Shown here piece after piece: positions 19,627 through 27,732 of a stretch of DNA of 64,000 nt. The translations under genes were made by a program, and so were the position numbers. A model generated the notes under the pieces. That model saw only the letters and a list, made by a program, of their open reading frames with translations, was not told the origin of the DNA and ran no database searches. Numbering within the stretch: position 1 is the first letter of the stretch; every line of letters starts with the position of its first letter. This DNA is from CAITWD01 sp963727285 (lineage in GTDB: Bacteria; Actinomycetota; Thermoleophilia; Miltoncostaeales; Miltoncostaeaceae), in the NCBI GenBank assembly GCA_963727285.1, contig CAVSFF010000009.1:434001-498000 (forward strand), in the 5' to 3' direction.

Positions 19627-20529
19627 ATGACGGACCCGCTCATTCACATCGATCTCTACGGCGACCCGGCGTGCCCGTGGGACTTCGTGGCAGAGGGTGC
19701 ACGATTGCGCCTGCGCTGGCGTTACGGCGACGCGATCGTCTGGGAACACCGGATGGTCGGCCTGTCCTCGACGCCCGACGAATACGCCCGACGCGGGGTG
19801 AGCGTCACCGACCTCGCGCGCGGGCGCGCCAGCATCCGTGACCGCTTCGGCATGCCGATCGATACGACCCCGGCGACGCGATTCGCGGTGACCGTCGTTG
19901 CCTGCCGCGCCGTCGTCGGCGTCCGACGGAGGGCGCCGGGAGCGGTCGACGCCTTCCTGCGGGCGTTGCGCGTGGCGGCAATGTCGACACCGTCAGAGGT
20001 CGACGACCCGGCAACGATTGCGGGGGCCGCCGCCGCCGCAGGGCTCGACCCCGCTGAGGTCGCCGCCTGGGCGGCGGAACCGGGGACCGACCAGGAGCTT
20101 GCCCGCGACATGGCCGATGCCCGCACGCCCAGCCCTGCCGCGCTCGCCTTCCGCGAGCGCCTTGCCACGACGCTCGACGGCACTTGGCGGTACACGTGCC
20201 CCAGTTACCGAATCGCCCGCGGCGCGACGGTGCTCGACGCCCCCGGGTTCCAGCCCGCACGGGTGTACGAAGTGCTCATCGCGAATCTGGCACCCAACCT
20301 CGTCCCGCGGCCGGAACCCACCGATGCGTCCGACGTGGTCGCATGGGCCCCCTATCCGCTCGCCACGGCGGAGATCGCCGTGATCATGGAATCCGATCAG
20401 GACACCGTCCGCAGGCAACTCGTGGCCTCCGGCGCCCGGGCCCGGCCGATGGCCAACGATGCCTACTGGTCTCCGGGCCCGGCAGGCGTGTCCCAGCCGG
20501 ACGGCTCGCCGAGCACCGCCGCCGCATAG
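19627..20529 (+). CDS. DsbA/FrnE-like thioredoxin-fold protein with altered active site
   Basis: 300 residues. The N-terminus has the DsbA-family (FrnE / 2-hydroxychromene-2-carboxylate isomerase) arrangement LYGDPACPWDF, where the usual CPWC redox site is CPWD (residues 16-19), so only one cysteine remains. A helical insertion with DPATIAGAAAAAGLD and RFAVTVVACRAV follows, and the thioredoxin fold closes near SYRIARGATVLDAPGF. It may act as an isomerase, GST-like protein or one-Cys redox protein. Its last 67 bases overlap the end of the convergent TrmH-type gene. Confidence 0.65.
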   Translation: MTDPLIHIDLYGDPACPWDFVAEGARLRLRWRYGDAIVWEHRMVGLSSTPDEYARRGVSVTDLARGRASIRDRFGMPIDTTPATRFAVTVVACRAVVGVRRRAPGAVDAFLRALRVAAMSTPSEVDDPATIAGAAAAAGLDPAEVAAWAAEPGTDQELARDMADARTPSPAALAFRERLATTLDGTWRYTCPSYRIARGATVLDAPGFQPARVYEVLIANLAPNLVPRPEPTDASDVVAWAPYPLATAEIAVIMESDQDTVRRQLVASGARARPMANDAYWSPGPAGVSQPDGSPSTAAA

Positions 20530-21071
20530 CTGTACATGGCAATCCCCGATGCGGTGCCGACGTTGATGCTCCGCGTCGATCCGTACTGCGGGATGTAGAC
20601 CACTTCGTCCGCGGCCTTGAGTGCCTGGGGCGAGACACCGATCTGCTCCTGGCCGAACACCAGCACGCTCTTGGGGTGCCAGCGGTACCCCATCATGCTG
20701 ACCGCGCCGGGGAGGTTGTCGACGGCCACGATGCGCATGCCTTCGGCTTTCAGCCGTCCCAGGAGCTCGGCCTCGTCTGTGGTGTGGTGGACGTGCTGGT
20801 AGCGGTGAGTCCCCATCGCGCCGCGGCGGTCGAAGCGGCGCCGTCCCACGATCCAGACCTCCCGCGCCAAGAACGCGTTGGCGTTGCGGATCGCGGTCGC
20901 GATATTGAAGTCGTACGCAAAGTTCTCGAGCACGATGACGAACTCGTGCCGGCGGGCGTCGAGCGCGGCGACGATCGCGTCGTGCTGCCAATACTTGAAG
21001 TGGTCGATCAGATTTCGGGGATCCGCCAGCGCATCGTCGGGCGGAAAGTTCGGGTTCTCGGAGACGGTCAT
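20463..21071 (-). CDS. SpoU/TrmH-family RNA 2'-O-methyltransferase
   Basis: 202-residue SPOUT enzyme. The ATG at 21071 opens MTVSENPNFPPDD. The family motifs are FNIATAIRNANAF (motif 1, NxxxxxR), VLVFGQEQIGVS (motif 2) and STRSINVGTASGIAMYSY (motif 3, which forms the SAM knot). Target RNA unknown; tRNA or rRNA is the family norm. The C-terminal tail overlaps the convergent DsbA-like gene. Confidence 0.85.
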   Translation of the reverse strand: MTVSENPNFPPDDALADPRNLIDHFKYWQHDAIVAALDARRHEFVIVLENFAYDFNIATAIRNANAFLAREVWIVGRRRFDRRGAMGTHRYQHVHHTTDEAELLGRLKAEGMRIVAVDNLPGAVSMMGYRWHPKSVLVFGQEQIGVSPQALKAADEVVYIPQYGSTRSINVGTASGIAMYSYAAAVLGEPSGWDTPAGPGDQ

Positions 21072-21144
21072 GGCGCGCCGACAATAGCGCGGGTCCGGTA
21101 GCTGCCGTACGGACGCCTCGATTCTGGGAAAGTGTCGCAATCCG

Positions 21145-22254
21145 ATGACCGCGACCCCTGACAGACCGACCGCGCGCGACGTCGACCAGCTCGAGCGGCT
21201 GCGGCGATTCGTCGCACCGTCTCGCGGGGTGGTGGTCAAACGTATCGCGGTCCTCACGCTCCTGGCCGTCTGCCTCTACGTCTTGGGGCCGAGCGTCCTG
21301 GCCACGCTCGATGCGTGGCCGCAGGTCACCAAGATCTCCTGGATCTGGCTGTTGGTGATGCTCGCTGCCCAGGTGCTGGCCAACGCAAGCCTGATCTGGC
21401 TCCAGTCACTTGCGATGCGGACCCGCGACTGGTTTGCCGTGGTCACCGCGGAACTCGCGGGCGGCGCAATCAGCCGGGCGCTCCCCGGCGGCGGCGCCGC
21501 AGCTGCGGGGCTCCAGTATTCGATGCTCGTGCGCGCCGGCATCCCGGCGGCGTCGGTGGCATCGGGACTGACGGCCGCGTCGCTGCTGACGCTGGCGACG
21601 GTCTTTGTCCTCCCGGTGGTCAGCATCCCGGTCCTGATCGCCGGCGGCACGATTCCCAACGGGCTCGCGGATGCGGCGTGGCTCGGCCTGGCGATCTTCG
21701 CCGCGATGGTCGCCGTCGGCTGGTGGGTGCTCGCAAGTGACCGACCCCTCATCGCCGCCGGACATGCCGTCGAGCGGGTGGTGGCGAAGGTCCGCCCGAA
21801 GCGCCCGATCCGGGCGGGGCTGCCGGGTCGGCTCGTCACCGAGCGCGACGACCTCCTGCATGCCCTCGGCAGCCAGGCGCACTGGGCGATCATCGCCTCG
21901 CTCGGCCGCTGGCTGTTCGACTACCTGACGCTGCTCGCCGCACTCACCGCCGTCGGGGCAAACCCCAACCCCGTGCTGGTGCTGTTGGCGTTTGCCATTT
22001 CGCAGATGCTGGCGGCGGTTCCGATTACGCCCGGCGGCCTCGGAATCGTGGAAGCCGGCCTCGTCGCCACGCTCGCGCTGGCGGGCATCGGCGGAGCCGA
22101 TGCCCTGGTGGCAACGTTCGCCTATCGGCTGTTTTCGTACTGGTTGCCGATGCCCGTCGGCCTCGGCGCATGGATCATGTTCCGCCACCGCTACGGCGCC
22201 AACGGCAACGGTCACAACCCGGCGACGCCGTCGGCGCACCCGAACGGGCGGTAG
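21145..22254 (+). CDS. YbhN/AglD-like flippase-type membrane protein
   Basis: 369 residues with about eight transmembrane helices, of the lysylphosphatidylglycerol synthase transmembrane-region family (UPF0104). The conserved core is RALPGGGAAAAGLQYSML and the C-terminal motif PGGLGIVEAGL near residue 297. Members take part in lipid or lipid-linked glycan handling, but no soluble synthase domain is present here. Divergent from the TrmH-type gene. Confidence 0.75.
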   Translation: MTATPDRPTARDVDQLERLRRFVAPSRGVVVKRIAVLTLLAVCLYVLGPSVLATLDAWPQVTKISWIWLLVMLAAQVLANASLIWLQSLAMRTRDWFAVVTAELAGGAISRALPGGGAAAAGLQYSMLVRAGIPAASVASGLTAASLLTLATVFVLPVVSIPVLIAGGTIPNGLADAAWLGLAIFAAMVAVGWWVLASDRPLIAAGHAVERVVAKVRPKRPIRAGLPGRLVTERDDLLHALGSQAHWAIIASLGRWLFDYLTLLAALTAVGANPNPVLVLLAFAISQMLAAVPITPGGLGIVEAGLVATLALAGIGGADALVATFAYRLFSYWLPMPVGLGAWIMFRHRYGANGNGHNPATPSAHPNGR

Positions 22255-22356
22255 CCGGAACAGCCCGCCGGCCACCACGCCCACCGCCCGCCGGACCGAT
22301 CCCGGGAGGGTGCGGTCAACGTCACCCGAATCGATGGGAGACCTCGTCCGGCGCGA

Positions 22357-23043
22357 CTATTGGACCTGCGCGTGCGCGATCGGGTTCGACGTCGGCTGAG
22401 ACGACCCTCCGGACGGTTCTGCCGTCACAGCCACAACATCGCCGGGAGCCACCGCACCGCGGATCGGAACACTGCCGACGCCGTGGGCAAACAGGCCCGC
22501 AGGGCGGGCCGCGCCACCGTGAATCACCCACATCTCATACGTGCGCCCGGACGGGAGCGGCCCAAAACCGGCTGCGTCGAGGACGGCGCGGTGATCCGTC
22601 ACGACCACGGCGCCGTGCACGCCGACAAGCGGCACCGTGCGGGACAAAGACGTGTTCTGGGGGAGCGCCAGCAGCGCCACGATGAGCACGACGGCGAGCC
22701 CTCCGGCAATCGCGATGCGCGGCCCCCACCCCGACAGGGGTGCCCAGCTCCAGCGCCGGCGACGTGCCGACCCGTCGGCAGGTGCCGGGGCGGGCGCAGC
22801 CGGGACACGCGGCTCACCGGCGGCCGCGGCGAGGATCGAGGACCGCAATTCGGGCGGGGGCAGACGTCCGGGAGCGGCGAACGCCATCGTCCCGAGCGTG
22901 TCGAGCAACCCGACGTACTCGCGCCGGCAGTCGTCGCAGGCCTCCAGGTGCGCGTCGATCTCCCGCGCGCGCGCCTCATCGGACTCGCCAAGCGCATAGG
23001 CGACGAGGTCCTCGTCGTGCAGATGTCCGGAGGTGGGGTTCAT
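22357..23043 (-). CDS. anti-sigma factor (zinc-binding N-terminus, RskA-like C-terminus)
   Basis: 228-residue membrane protein that should bind and silence the ECF sigma factor encoded just upstream. The ATG at 23043 overlaps the sigma stop (ATGA). The N-terminus has the zinc-binding anti-sigma motif HLEACDDCRREY, then a Pro/Ala-rich linker, one transmembrane segment (IAIAGGLAVVLIVALLAL, about 110-127) and an extracytoplasmic RskA-type domain (YEMWVIHGGAARPAGLF). Release by regulated proteolysis is known for the family; the signal is unknown. Confidence 0.85.
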   Translation of the reverse strand: MNPTSGHLHDEDLVAYALGESDEARAREIDAHLEACDDCRREYVGLLDTLGTMAFAAPGRLPPPELRSSILAAAAGEPRVPAAPAPAPADGSARRRRWSWAPLSGWGPRIAIAGGLAVVLIVALLALPQNTSLSRTVPLVGVHGAVVVTDHRAVLDAAGFGPLPSGRTYEMWVIHGGAARPAGLFAHGVGSVPIRGAVAPGDVVAVTAEPSGGSSQPTSNPIAHAQVQ

Positions 23044-23597
23044 CGCTCGGCCTCCAGCAGCGTACGCAAGCGCCCGAGTCCCGTGAAGGTACGGCGCTTG
23101 ACGGTGCCCAGCGGCAGCCCGAGGCGATCCGCCAGTTCGGACTGGGTGTACCCGTCGAAGTAGGCGAGTTCGATCACCTCACGCTCGCCATCGGGAATCT
23201 GGCGCAGCGCGCGCACGAGGCGCTCGCGCTCGAAGACCACCCAGGCCTCGTCTTCGGCGGATGCCGCGACCTCCCGCATTTCCCGCTCAGTGCCGTCATC
23301 GAACGGTTCGTTGCCGACGACCCGGCGTTGCTCGAAGCGGACCCGATCAACCGCCCGGCGGTGGGCGATCGTCAACAGCCAGGTCCGGGCCGATCCACGG
23401 GAGGCGCGGAAGTCGCCCGCCGTCCGCCACACCGCGAGAAACGCCTCCTGCGTTGCTTCCTCGGCCAGCTGCGCATCGCGAACGACGCGCAGCGCAAGGC
23501 TGTAGACGATACGGCCAAAGCGGTCGTAGAACGCGCCGAGTGCGTCGTCATCGCCACGCGCGATCTGCGCGACGAGCGCTTCGTCAGACAGGTGCAT
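23040..23597 (-). CDS. ECF RNA polymerase sigma factor
   Basis: 185 residues from MHLSDEALV; an ATG three codons earlier is an alternative start. Region 2 is DDALGAFYDRFGRIVYSLAL followed by ATQEAFLAVWRTAGDF; region 4 is DGEREVIELAYFDGYTQSEL then GLPLGTVKRRTFTGLGRLR. It resembles the SigK/SigM group paired with RskA-like anti-sigmas, with which it is translationally coupled. The divergent ferritin-like and tat genes are plausible targets, by position only. Confidence 0.88.
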   Translation of the reverse strand: MHLSDEALVAQIARGDDDALGAFYDRFGRIVYSLALRVVRDAQLAEEATQEAFLAVWRTAGDFRASRGSARTWLLTIAHRRAVDRVRFEQRRVVGNEPFDDGTEREMREVAASAEDEAWVVFERERLVRALRQIPDGEREVIELAYFDGYTQSELADRLGLPLGTVKRRTFTGLGRLRTLLEAER

Positions 23598-23769
23598 GGC
23601 GTCCATGTTCGATGTCGTGCGGCGCACGGCCGCGGTCCCGGTCATGCCAGGCATTCGTCGATACCGGGCGATCGGTTCGCCACGGAATCACTCCGGGATC
23701 CCGCGCGAACCGAACGGCGCTCACCGGCGAATAGGCGACATCAACGCCACGACCTGGAGTGTGAATCCC

Positions 23770-24354
23770 ATGACCAGTACGAACCGCGCCGAGTTCATCT
23801 CGCGCAGCGCCAAGGGCGGCCTTGCGCTGGTGGCCGGCGGCTCGGTGCTCGCAGAAGTGTCATCGCTTGCCGTCGCGTCGGGGGTGACGGATGTCGAGAT
23901 CGCGAAGCTCGCGGCAACCGCCGAACTGCTCGCGATCAACTTCTACACGCACGCAATCGGCTCGCGCAAGTTCACCGATCACGATGAGCGCCGGTACCTG
24001 CACGAGGCCCGGTCTGCGGAGATCGCCCACTACGACGCGCTCCGGGGAGTCCTCGGCAGCGCCACGCCGCGGGGGCTGCGCTTTCGTTATCCCGTCGGCG
24101 CGTTCCGCAGCCGTCTCGCGATCGCCAAGCTCGGCGTCGCGCTCGAGACCGCATTCGTCGGGGCATACCTCGGCGCGGTGACGACACTCCGATCGGACAA
24201 GTTGAAGGGCGTCGCGGCGTCGATCGCCGCATCGGAATCTCAGCACCTGAGCGTGTTCAGCGATATCGCGCTGAACAACCCGATCGGTCCGGCCTTCCCG
24301 AAGTCGTTCTCGGCGGCAAAGGCAACCGCCGCCGTCTCGGGCTTCATCGCCTGA
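23770..24354 (+). CDS. ferritin-like domain protein with signal-like N-terminus
   Basis: 194 residues from the ATG at 23770. The N-terminal NRAEFISRSAKGG plus the hydrophobic LALVAGGSVLAE looks like a Tat-type signal with a weakened twin-arginine (NR instead of RR). The four-helix body carries Glu/His-rich helices: ATAELLAINFYTHAIG, ARSAEIAHYDALRG, LETAFVGAYLG and ASESQHLSVFSD. These fit a ferritin-like (DUF4439 type) bundle; metal binding is inferred. TatA and TatC follow on the same strand. Confidence 0.75.
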   Translation: MTSTNRAEFISRSAKGGLALVAGGSVLAEVSSLAVASGVTDVEIAKLAATAELLAINFYTHAIGSRKFTDHDERRYLHEARSAEIAHYDALRGVLGSATPRGLRFRYPVGAFRSRLAIAKLGVALETAFVGAYLGAVTTLRSDKLKGVAASIAASESQHLSVFSDIALNNPIGPAFPKSFSAAKATAAVSGFIA

Positions 24355-24426
24355 GTCACGTGCACACGGGCACGCCGCTGCCGGTGACGCCGGTGGCGGC
24401 GTGCCTCCTCAACCCAAGGAGTCATC

Positions 24427-24633
24427 GTGTTTGATCTCTCGCCGATCCACATCATCCTCGCCCTCGGCATCTGCCTGGTGGTCGCCGGACCGAAGCGCCT
24501 TCCCGAGCTCGGCAAGAGCCTGGGCCGCAGCATGCGTGAGTTCCGTTCCAGCTTGGGCGGGCTCGACACCACCCACTTGCCGCCGACTGCCGCAGCCGAG
24601 CCGGTCGACGAGACGCCGACCACGGAGGCGTGA
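24427..24633 (+). CDS. tatA: TatA, Sec-independent translocase pore subunit
   Basis: 68 residues from a GTG at 24427: short periplasmic start, one transmembrane helix (IHIILALGICLVVAG), the hinge GPKRLPELG and an amphipathic helix GRSMREFRSSLGG, then a Pro/Thr-rich tail. The FGP element is reduced to AGP. No TatB gene is seen nearby, consistent with a two-component TatAC system or with tatB elsewhere. Confidence 0.88.
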   Translation: MFDLSPIHIILALGICLVVAGPKRLPELGKSLGRSMREFRSSLGGLDTTHLPPTAAAEPVDETPTTEA

Positions 24634-24634
24634 C

Positions 24635-25408
24635 ATGCCGCGCCGGTTCGCGCGTCGGGTGCTCCCAATCGCACCCGACGCGGCGCTCTCCACCGAAGAG
24701 CATCTCACCGAGCTTCGCCATCGCCTCCTGGTCTGCGCGGCGGTTGTCGCGGCCGCGTTCACGGCCATGTACCTGATGCGCAACCACCTGATCGCCCTGC
24801 TCACTGCCCCGCTGCCGCGAGACCACCGCGTCCTGACGACGTTCTCGCCGACTGAGCCGTTTACGACCACCATGGGTGCCGTGTTCTGGGCGAGCATCGT
24901 CCTGAGCCTGCCGGTGCTCATCTACCACGCCTACGCCTTCGCCGCGCCGGCGCTCTCGACGCCGTCGCGTCGACGCATGATGGCAACAACCGGCGCGTTG
25001 TCGGTCCTGTTTGTCGGCGGGGTGGCGTTTACCTATGTGGTCGTCCTGCCGACGGCGCTGTCGTTCCTGCTCGGTTTCGGCGGCCCCGCCTTCGCCGTGC
25101 AATTGCGCGCCAACGAGTACCTCTCGTTTGTGACCACACTGCTGATTGCCGGAGGAATCGTCTTCGAGCTGCCGGTGGTCATGTTCGGCCTCGCGCGCGT
25201 CGGCATTGCCGATGCCCGCGCCTTCACGCGCCACCGCCGCCTGGCGATCATCGTGATGACCGTCGTCGCCGCGATCCTGCCCGGTGGCGATGCCGTGAGC
25301 ATGCTGATGCTCCTCGGCGCAGAGGTCATCCTCTACGAAGTCGGCATCGTGGCCGCCCGAATCGCGGGCCGCTCCTCGATCGGAATGGCCGTCGGGGAGG
25401 CCGTCTGA
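24635..25408 (+). CDS. tatC: TatC, twin-arginine signal receptor
   Basis: 257 residues with six transmembrane helices. The start has the TatC signature LSTEEHLTELRHRLLVC with the conserved Glu that contacts the twin-arginine signal; later FSPTEPFTTTM and FELPVVMFGLARVG are family typical. Starts two bases after the tatA stop and follows the ferritin-like gene, a plausible Tat substrate. A GC-rich hairpin follows its stop. Confidence 0.92.
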   Translation: MPRRFARRVLPIAPDAALSTEEHLTELRHRLLVCAAVVAAAFTAMYLMRNHLIALLTAPLPRDHRVLTTFSPTEPFTTTMGAVFWASIVLSLPVLIYHAYAFAAPALSTPSRRRMMATTGALSVLFVGGVAFTYVVVLPTALSFLLGFGGPAFAVQLRANEYLSFVTTLLIAGGIVFELPVVMFGLARVGIADARAFTRHRRLAIIVMTVVAAILPGGDAVSMLMLLGAEVILYEVGIVAARIAGRSSIGMAVGEAV

Positions 25409-25428
25409 CCGCCGGACGGCACGTCATA

Positions 25429-25470
25429 CTCGGCCGGTCCGCGCGCCGCCGGCGCAACGGGCCGGCCGAG
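25429..25470 (+). terminator. hairpin terminator after tatC
   Basis: Inverted repeat with arms CTCGGCCGG (25429-25437) and CCGGCCGAG (25462-25470), extendable to 12 pairs with one mismatch, 20 bases behind tatC. No U-tract follows, so function as a terminator is inferred from position. Confidence 0.4.
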
Positions 25471-25556
25471 ACGTGACACCGACGACATGGTCTGTTTCGT
25501 TGGGGATTGGCGTGTCGATGCCGATGCATGTCGCGCCACACAACCAAGGAATCCCC

Positions 25557-25899
25557 ATGTCATCGATCTTTTCCTTTCTTCCGCCTCGTGCTCGCCGTGC
25601 TGGCGATCGCCGGCTATTGGATGGTCTTCCAAAAGGCCGACCGGCCCGGATGGGCTGCAATCATCCCCATCTACAACTTCTATGTGATGTGCAAGATCGC
25701 GGGCCGCCCGGGCTGGTGGTGGGTGCTGCTGTTCATCCCGATCGTGAACATCGTGATCGCCATCATCGTGGCGATCGACCTTGCCAAGTCCTTCTCCCGC
25801 AGCGCGGGCTTCGGCTGGGGCCTCGCGTTGCTGTCGTTCATCTTCGCCCCGATCCTCGGGTTCGGCGAAGACCAGTACGCCGGTCCCGCCGCGGCGTAG
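25557..25899 (+). CDS. DUF5684-like small membrane protein (apparent frameshift)
   Basis: About 114 residues with three or four hydrophobic helices. The body reads MVFQKADRPGWAAIIPIYNF, then GRPGWWWVLLFIPIVNIVI and AIDLAKSFSRSAGFGWGL, close to the DUF5684 pattern as I recall it. The best start is the ATG at 25557 behind AAGGA, but the frame is broken one codon block later. Removing one T from TTTT at 25569-25572 joins the start to the body. Function unknown. Confidence 0.7.
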
Positions 25900-25916
25900 G
25901 CTCGAATCACGGCAAT

Positions 25917-25948
25917 GCGCTCCGGGGTGCGATCGCGCCCCGGAGCGC
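25917..25948. terminator. GC-rich hairpin, probable terminator
   Basis: Perfect 11-base arms GCGCTCCGGGG (25917-25927) and CCCCGGAGCGC (25938-25948) with a 10-base spacer that contains the palindrome GCGATCGC. Lies 18 bases behind the small membrane protein gene. No U-tract. Confidence 0.5.
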
Positions 25949-26011
25949 GCGCTGTCCTGCGGATGGCGCGGACCGCTCTCCCGGTCTGTCGCTGCGACGA
26001 CGAGGTGACCT

Positions 26012-26416
26012 GTGACGACCCGCCCGGCAATCGACGTCGAACGCGTCGATTTCATCTCGGTGCCCGTGACCGATCTTGCTCGTGCGACGGCCTTCTATGA
26101 GGACGTCCTGGGGCTTGAGCGTGTCCCCGGCCGGAGCGCGTGGCCCGAGTTTACGATCGGCAACGTCAGTCTGTACCTCGTCGACCCTTCCCAGATGGGC
26201 CGGCCCTTTGCGGGGCCGCACAGCGCCTATATCGCGCTGCGGGTTCCGAACGTGGCGGCCGCCCGTGCCTCGCTCGAAGCGCGAGGGGTGGTGTTCGACG
26301 GGGACATCTTCGATACCGGCGTCTGCCATATGGGGTTCTTCCGCGATCCGGACGGCAACGCGTTGATGCTCCACCACCGGTACGCACCGCCGACGGCCCC
26401 CGAACACGGCAGCTGA
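26012..26416 (+). CDS. glyoxalase/bleomycin-resistance (VOC) superfamily protein
   Basis: 134 residues from a GTG at 26012 behind GAGGTGACC. Two beta-alpha-beta modules: RVDFISVPVTDLARATAFYE then LGLERVPG, and YIALRVPNVAAARASLEARG with the C-terminal metal-site strand GFFRDPDGNALMLHH. The VOC fold binds a metal and includes dioxygenases and epimerases; substrate unknown. It lies upstream of the ars operon but is separated by about 220 bases. Confidence 0.78.
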   Translation: MTTRPAIDVERVDFISVPVTDLARATAFYEDVLGLERVPGRSAWPEFTIGNVSLYLVDPSQMGRPFAGPHSAYIALRVPNVAAARASLEARGVVFDGDIFDTGVCHMGFFRDPDGNALMLHHRYAPPTAPEHGS

Positions 26417-26636
26417 ACGCCGCCAGGCGGGGCGGCGGCGCGCGCGCGTCCCCCGACGTCCCGCCGCCCCGTCGCGGGCGTCCCGGGCGGTTCGGCCGCG
26501 ATGTCGGATCCCGACGGACCGATGCATTGCCGGCGTGTCACGCGAGGGCGGATCCCGTCACCTCGTCTGGCGTCCGCGGATGTGACATCGCCGGCCATTG
26601 ACCAGACGGCGTGGCGCCCGTAGCGTTCGGGCGTCG

Positions 26637-26660
26637 TCATATCTAAGGACTTCGATATGA
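26637..26660. promoter_or_regulatory. palindromic operator overlapping the arsR start
   Basis: Perfect inverted repeat TCATATC (26637-26643) and GATATGA (26654-26660) with a 10-base spacer. The right arm contains the arsR ATG and the spacer contains the AAGGA ribosome binding site. ArsR-family dimers bind such AT-rich imperfect palindromes near their own promoters, so this is the likely autoregulatory site. Confidence 0.65.
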
Positions 26661-26989
26661 GCACATCCATCGCGGGCCCGATGGCCGCGACCTGTTGTTC
26701 GCCGCACGCCGGTCTCCGCACCGACTTCGATGCCGCTGCCGTCGCGGACGTCGCGGCCGCGCTCGCGTCGCCCGTTCGGGTGCAGATCCTCGACGTCCTC
26801 GTCCGCAGCGAGTCAGAGGTCTGCCGGTGCGAACTGCTCGCGCTGTTCGACATCGGGCAACCGTCGCTGTCGCATCACCTTCAGCGCCTCGCCGCGTCCG
26901 GACTCGTGCGGGTCGAGCGTCGGCACCGCTGGGCCTGGTATTCCGCCGACCGGACACCCCTCGCGGGACTCGCCGAGTGGATCCGGTAG
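26657..26989 (+). CDS. arsR: ArsR/SmtB-family arsenic-responsive repressor
   Basis: 110-residue winged-helix repressor. N-terminal vicinal cysteines C13-C14 (CCSP) and a second pair C56-C58 (EVCRCEL) before the recognition helix (GQPSLSHHLQRLAASGL) fit a trivalent arsenic site: the Cys15/Cys16/Cys55 site known from Corynebacterium ArsR1 uses the same regions. DNA contact is likely at the palindrome covering the start. The stop shares one base with the GTG of the aquaporin gene. Confidence 0.88.
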   Translation: MSTSIAGPMAATCCSPHAGLRTDFDAAAVADVAAALASPVRVQILDVLVRSESEVCRCELLALFDIGQPSLSHHLQRLAASGLVRVERRHRWAWYSADRTPLAGLAEWIR

Positions 26990-27732
26990 TGGCCGCCGAT
27001 CTCCAGCGCCCGGTGCTGTGGCGGCGCGCAGTCGGTGAGGCCATCGGTACGGGGATGCTCGTGTTCGGCGGATGCGGGGCGATCGTGACGAACACCGTCC
27101 ACGACGGCACCCTCGGCACCGTCGGCATCGCACTGGCGTTCTTTCTGGTCCTCCTCGCCGCCATCGCTGCGCTCGGACACATCTCCGGTGCCCACTTCAA
27201 CCCCGGCGTCAGCGTCGCGTTTCTGGTCGCACGTCACCTCCCGGCGCGTGAGTGTGCGGCGTATGTCGCTGCACAGCTGATCGGGGCTACGGGCGCGGCG
27301 CTGCTCCTGCACGGGATCTGGCCCTCGAATCCCGCGCACCTCGGCGCAACGGTCCCCACGGTGGCCGACATCAGGGCGCTGATCGTCGAGTTTGTGCTGA
27401 CCGCGATCCTGATGTTCGTGATCATGAGCCTGGCGACCGACACGCGTGCCGTCGGGGCCCCTGCCGCCTTGGCGATCGCTGCAGTCGTGGGGATGGCCGC
27501 CCTCGCCTTCGGACCGGTCACCGGGGCGTCGCTCAATACCGCACGCTCGTTCGGGCCCGCGTTGATCAGCGGCGAGTGGCAGTCGTTCTGGATCTACATC
27601 GTCGGGCCGATGGCCGGCGCGCCCGTCGGCGCCCTGCTCTACCAACTCATCCGGGGCGAGCACTCGCCGCACCGTCACCCCGATTCCGCGGAGACCGCCG
27701 ATGGCGACCGTCCTGTTCGTCTGCCTGCATAA
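26989..27732 (+). CDS. aqpS: aquaporin (MIP family), arsenite-channel candidate AqpS
   Basis: 247-residue six-helix channel from a GTG at 26989. Of the two pore motifs, the first reads NPG (71-73, in SGAHFNPGVSVAF) and the second NTA (183-185, in GASLNTARSF) instead of NPA. In Sinorhizobium meliloti an aquaglyceroporin (AqpS) replaces ArsB and lets arsenite leave the cell; the position between arsR and arsC points to the same role here. Its end overlaps arsC by 32 bases. The function of the altered motifs is inferred. Confidence 0.8.
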   Translation: MAADLQRPVLWRRAVGEAIGTGMLVFGGCGAIVTNTVHDGTLGTVGIALAFFLVLLAAIAALGHISGAHFNPGVSVAFLVARHLPARECAAYVAAQLIGATGAALLLHGIWPSNPAHLGATVPTVADIRALIVEFVLTAILMFVIMSLATDTRAVGAPAALAIAAVVGMAALAFGPVTGASLNTARSFGPALISGEWQSFWIYIVGPMAGAPVGALLYQLIRGEHSPHRHPDSAETADGDRPVRLPA

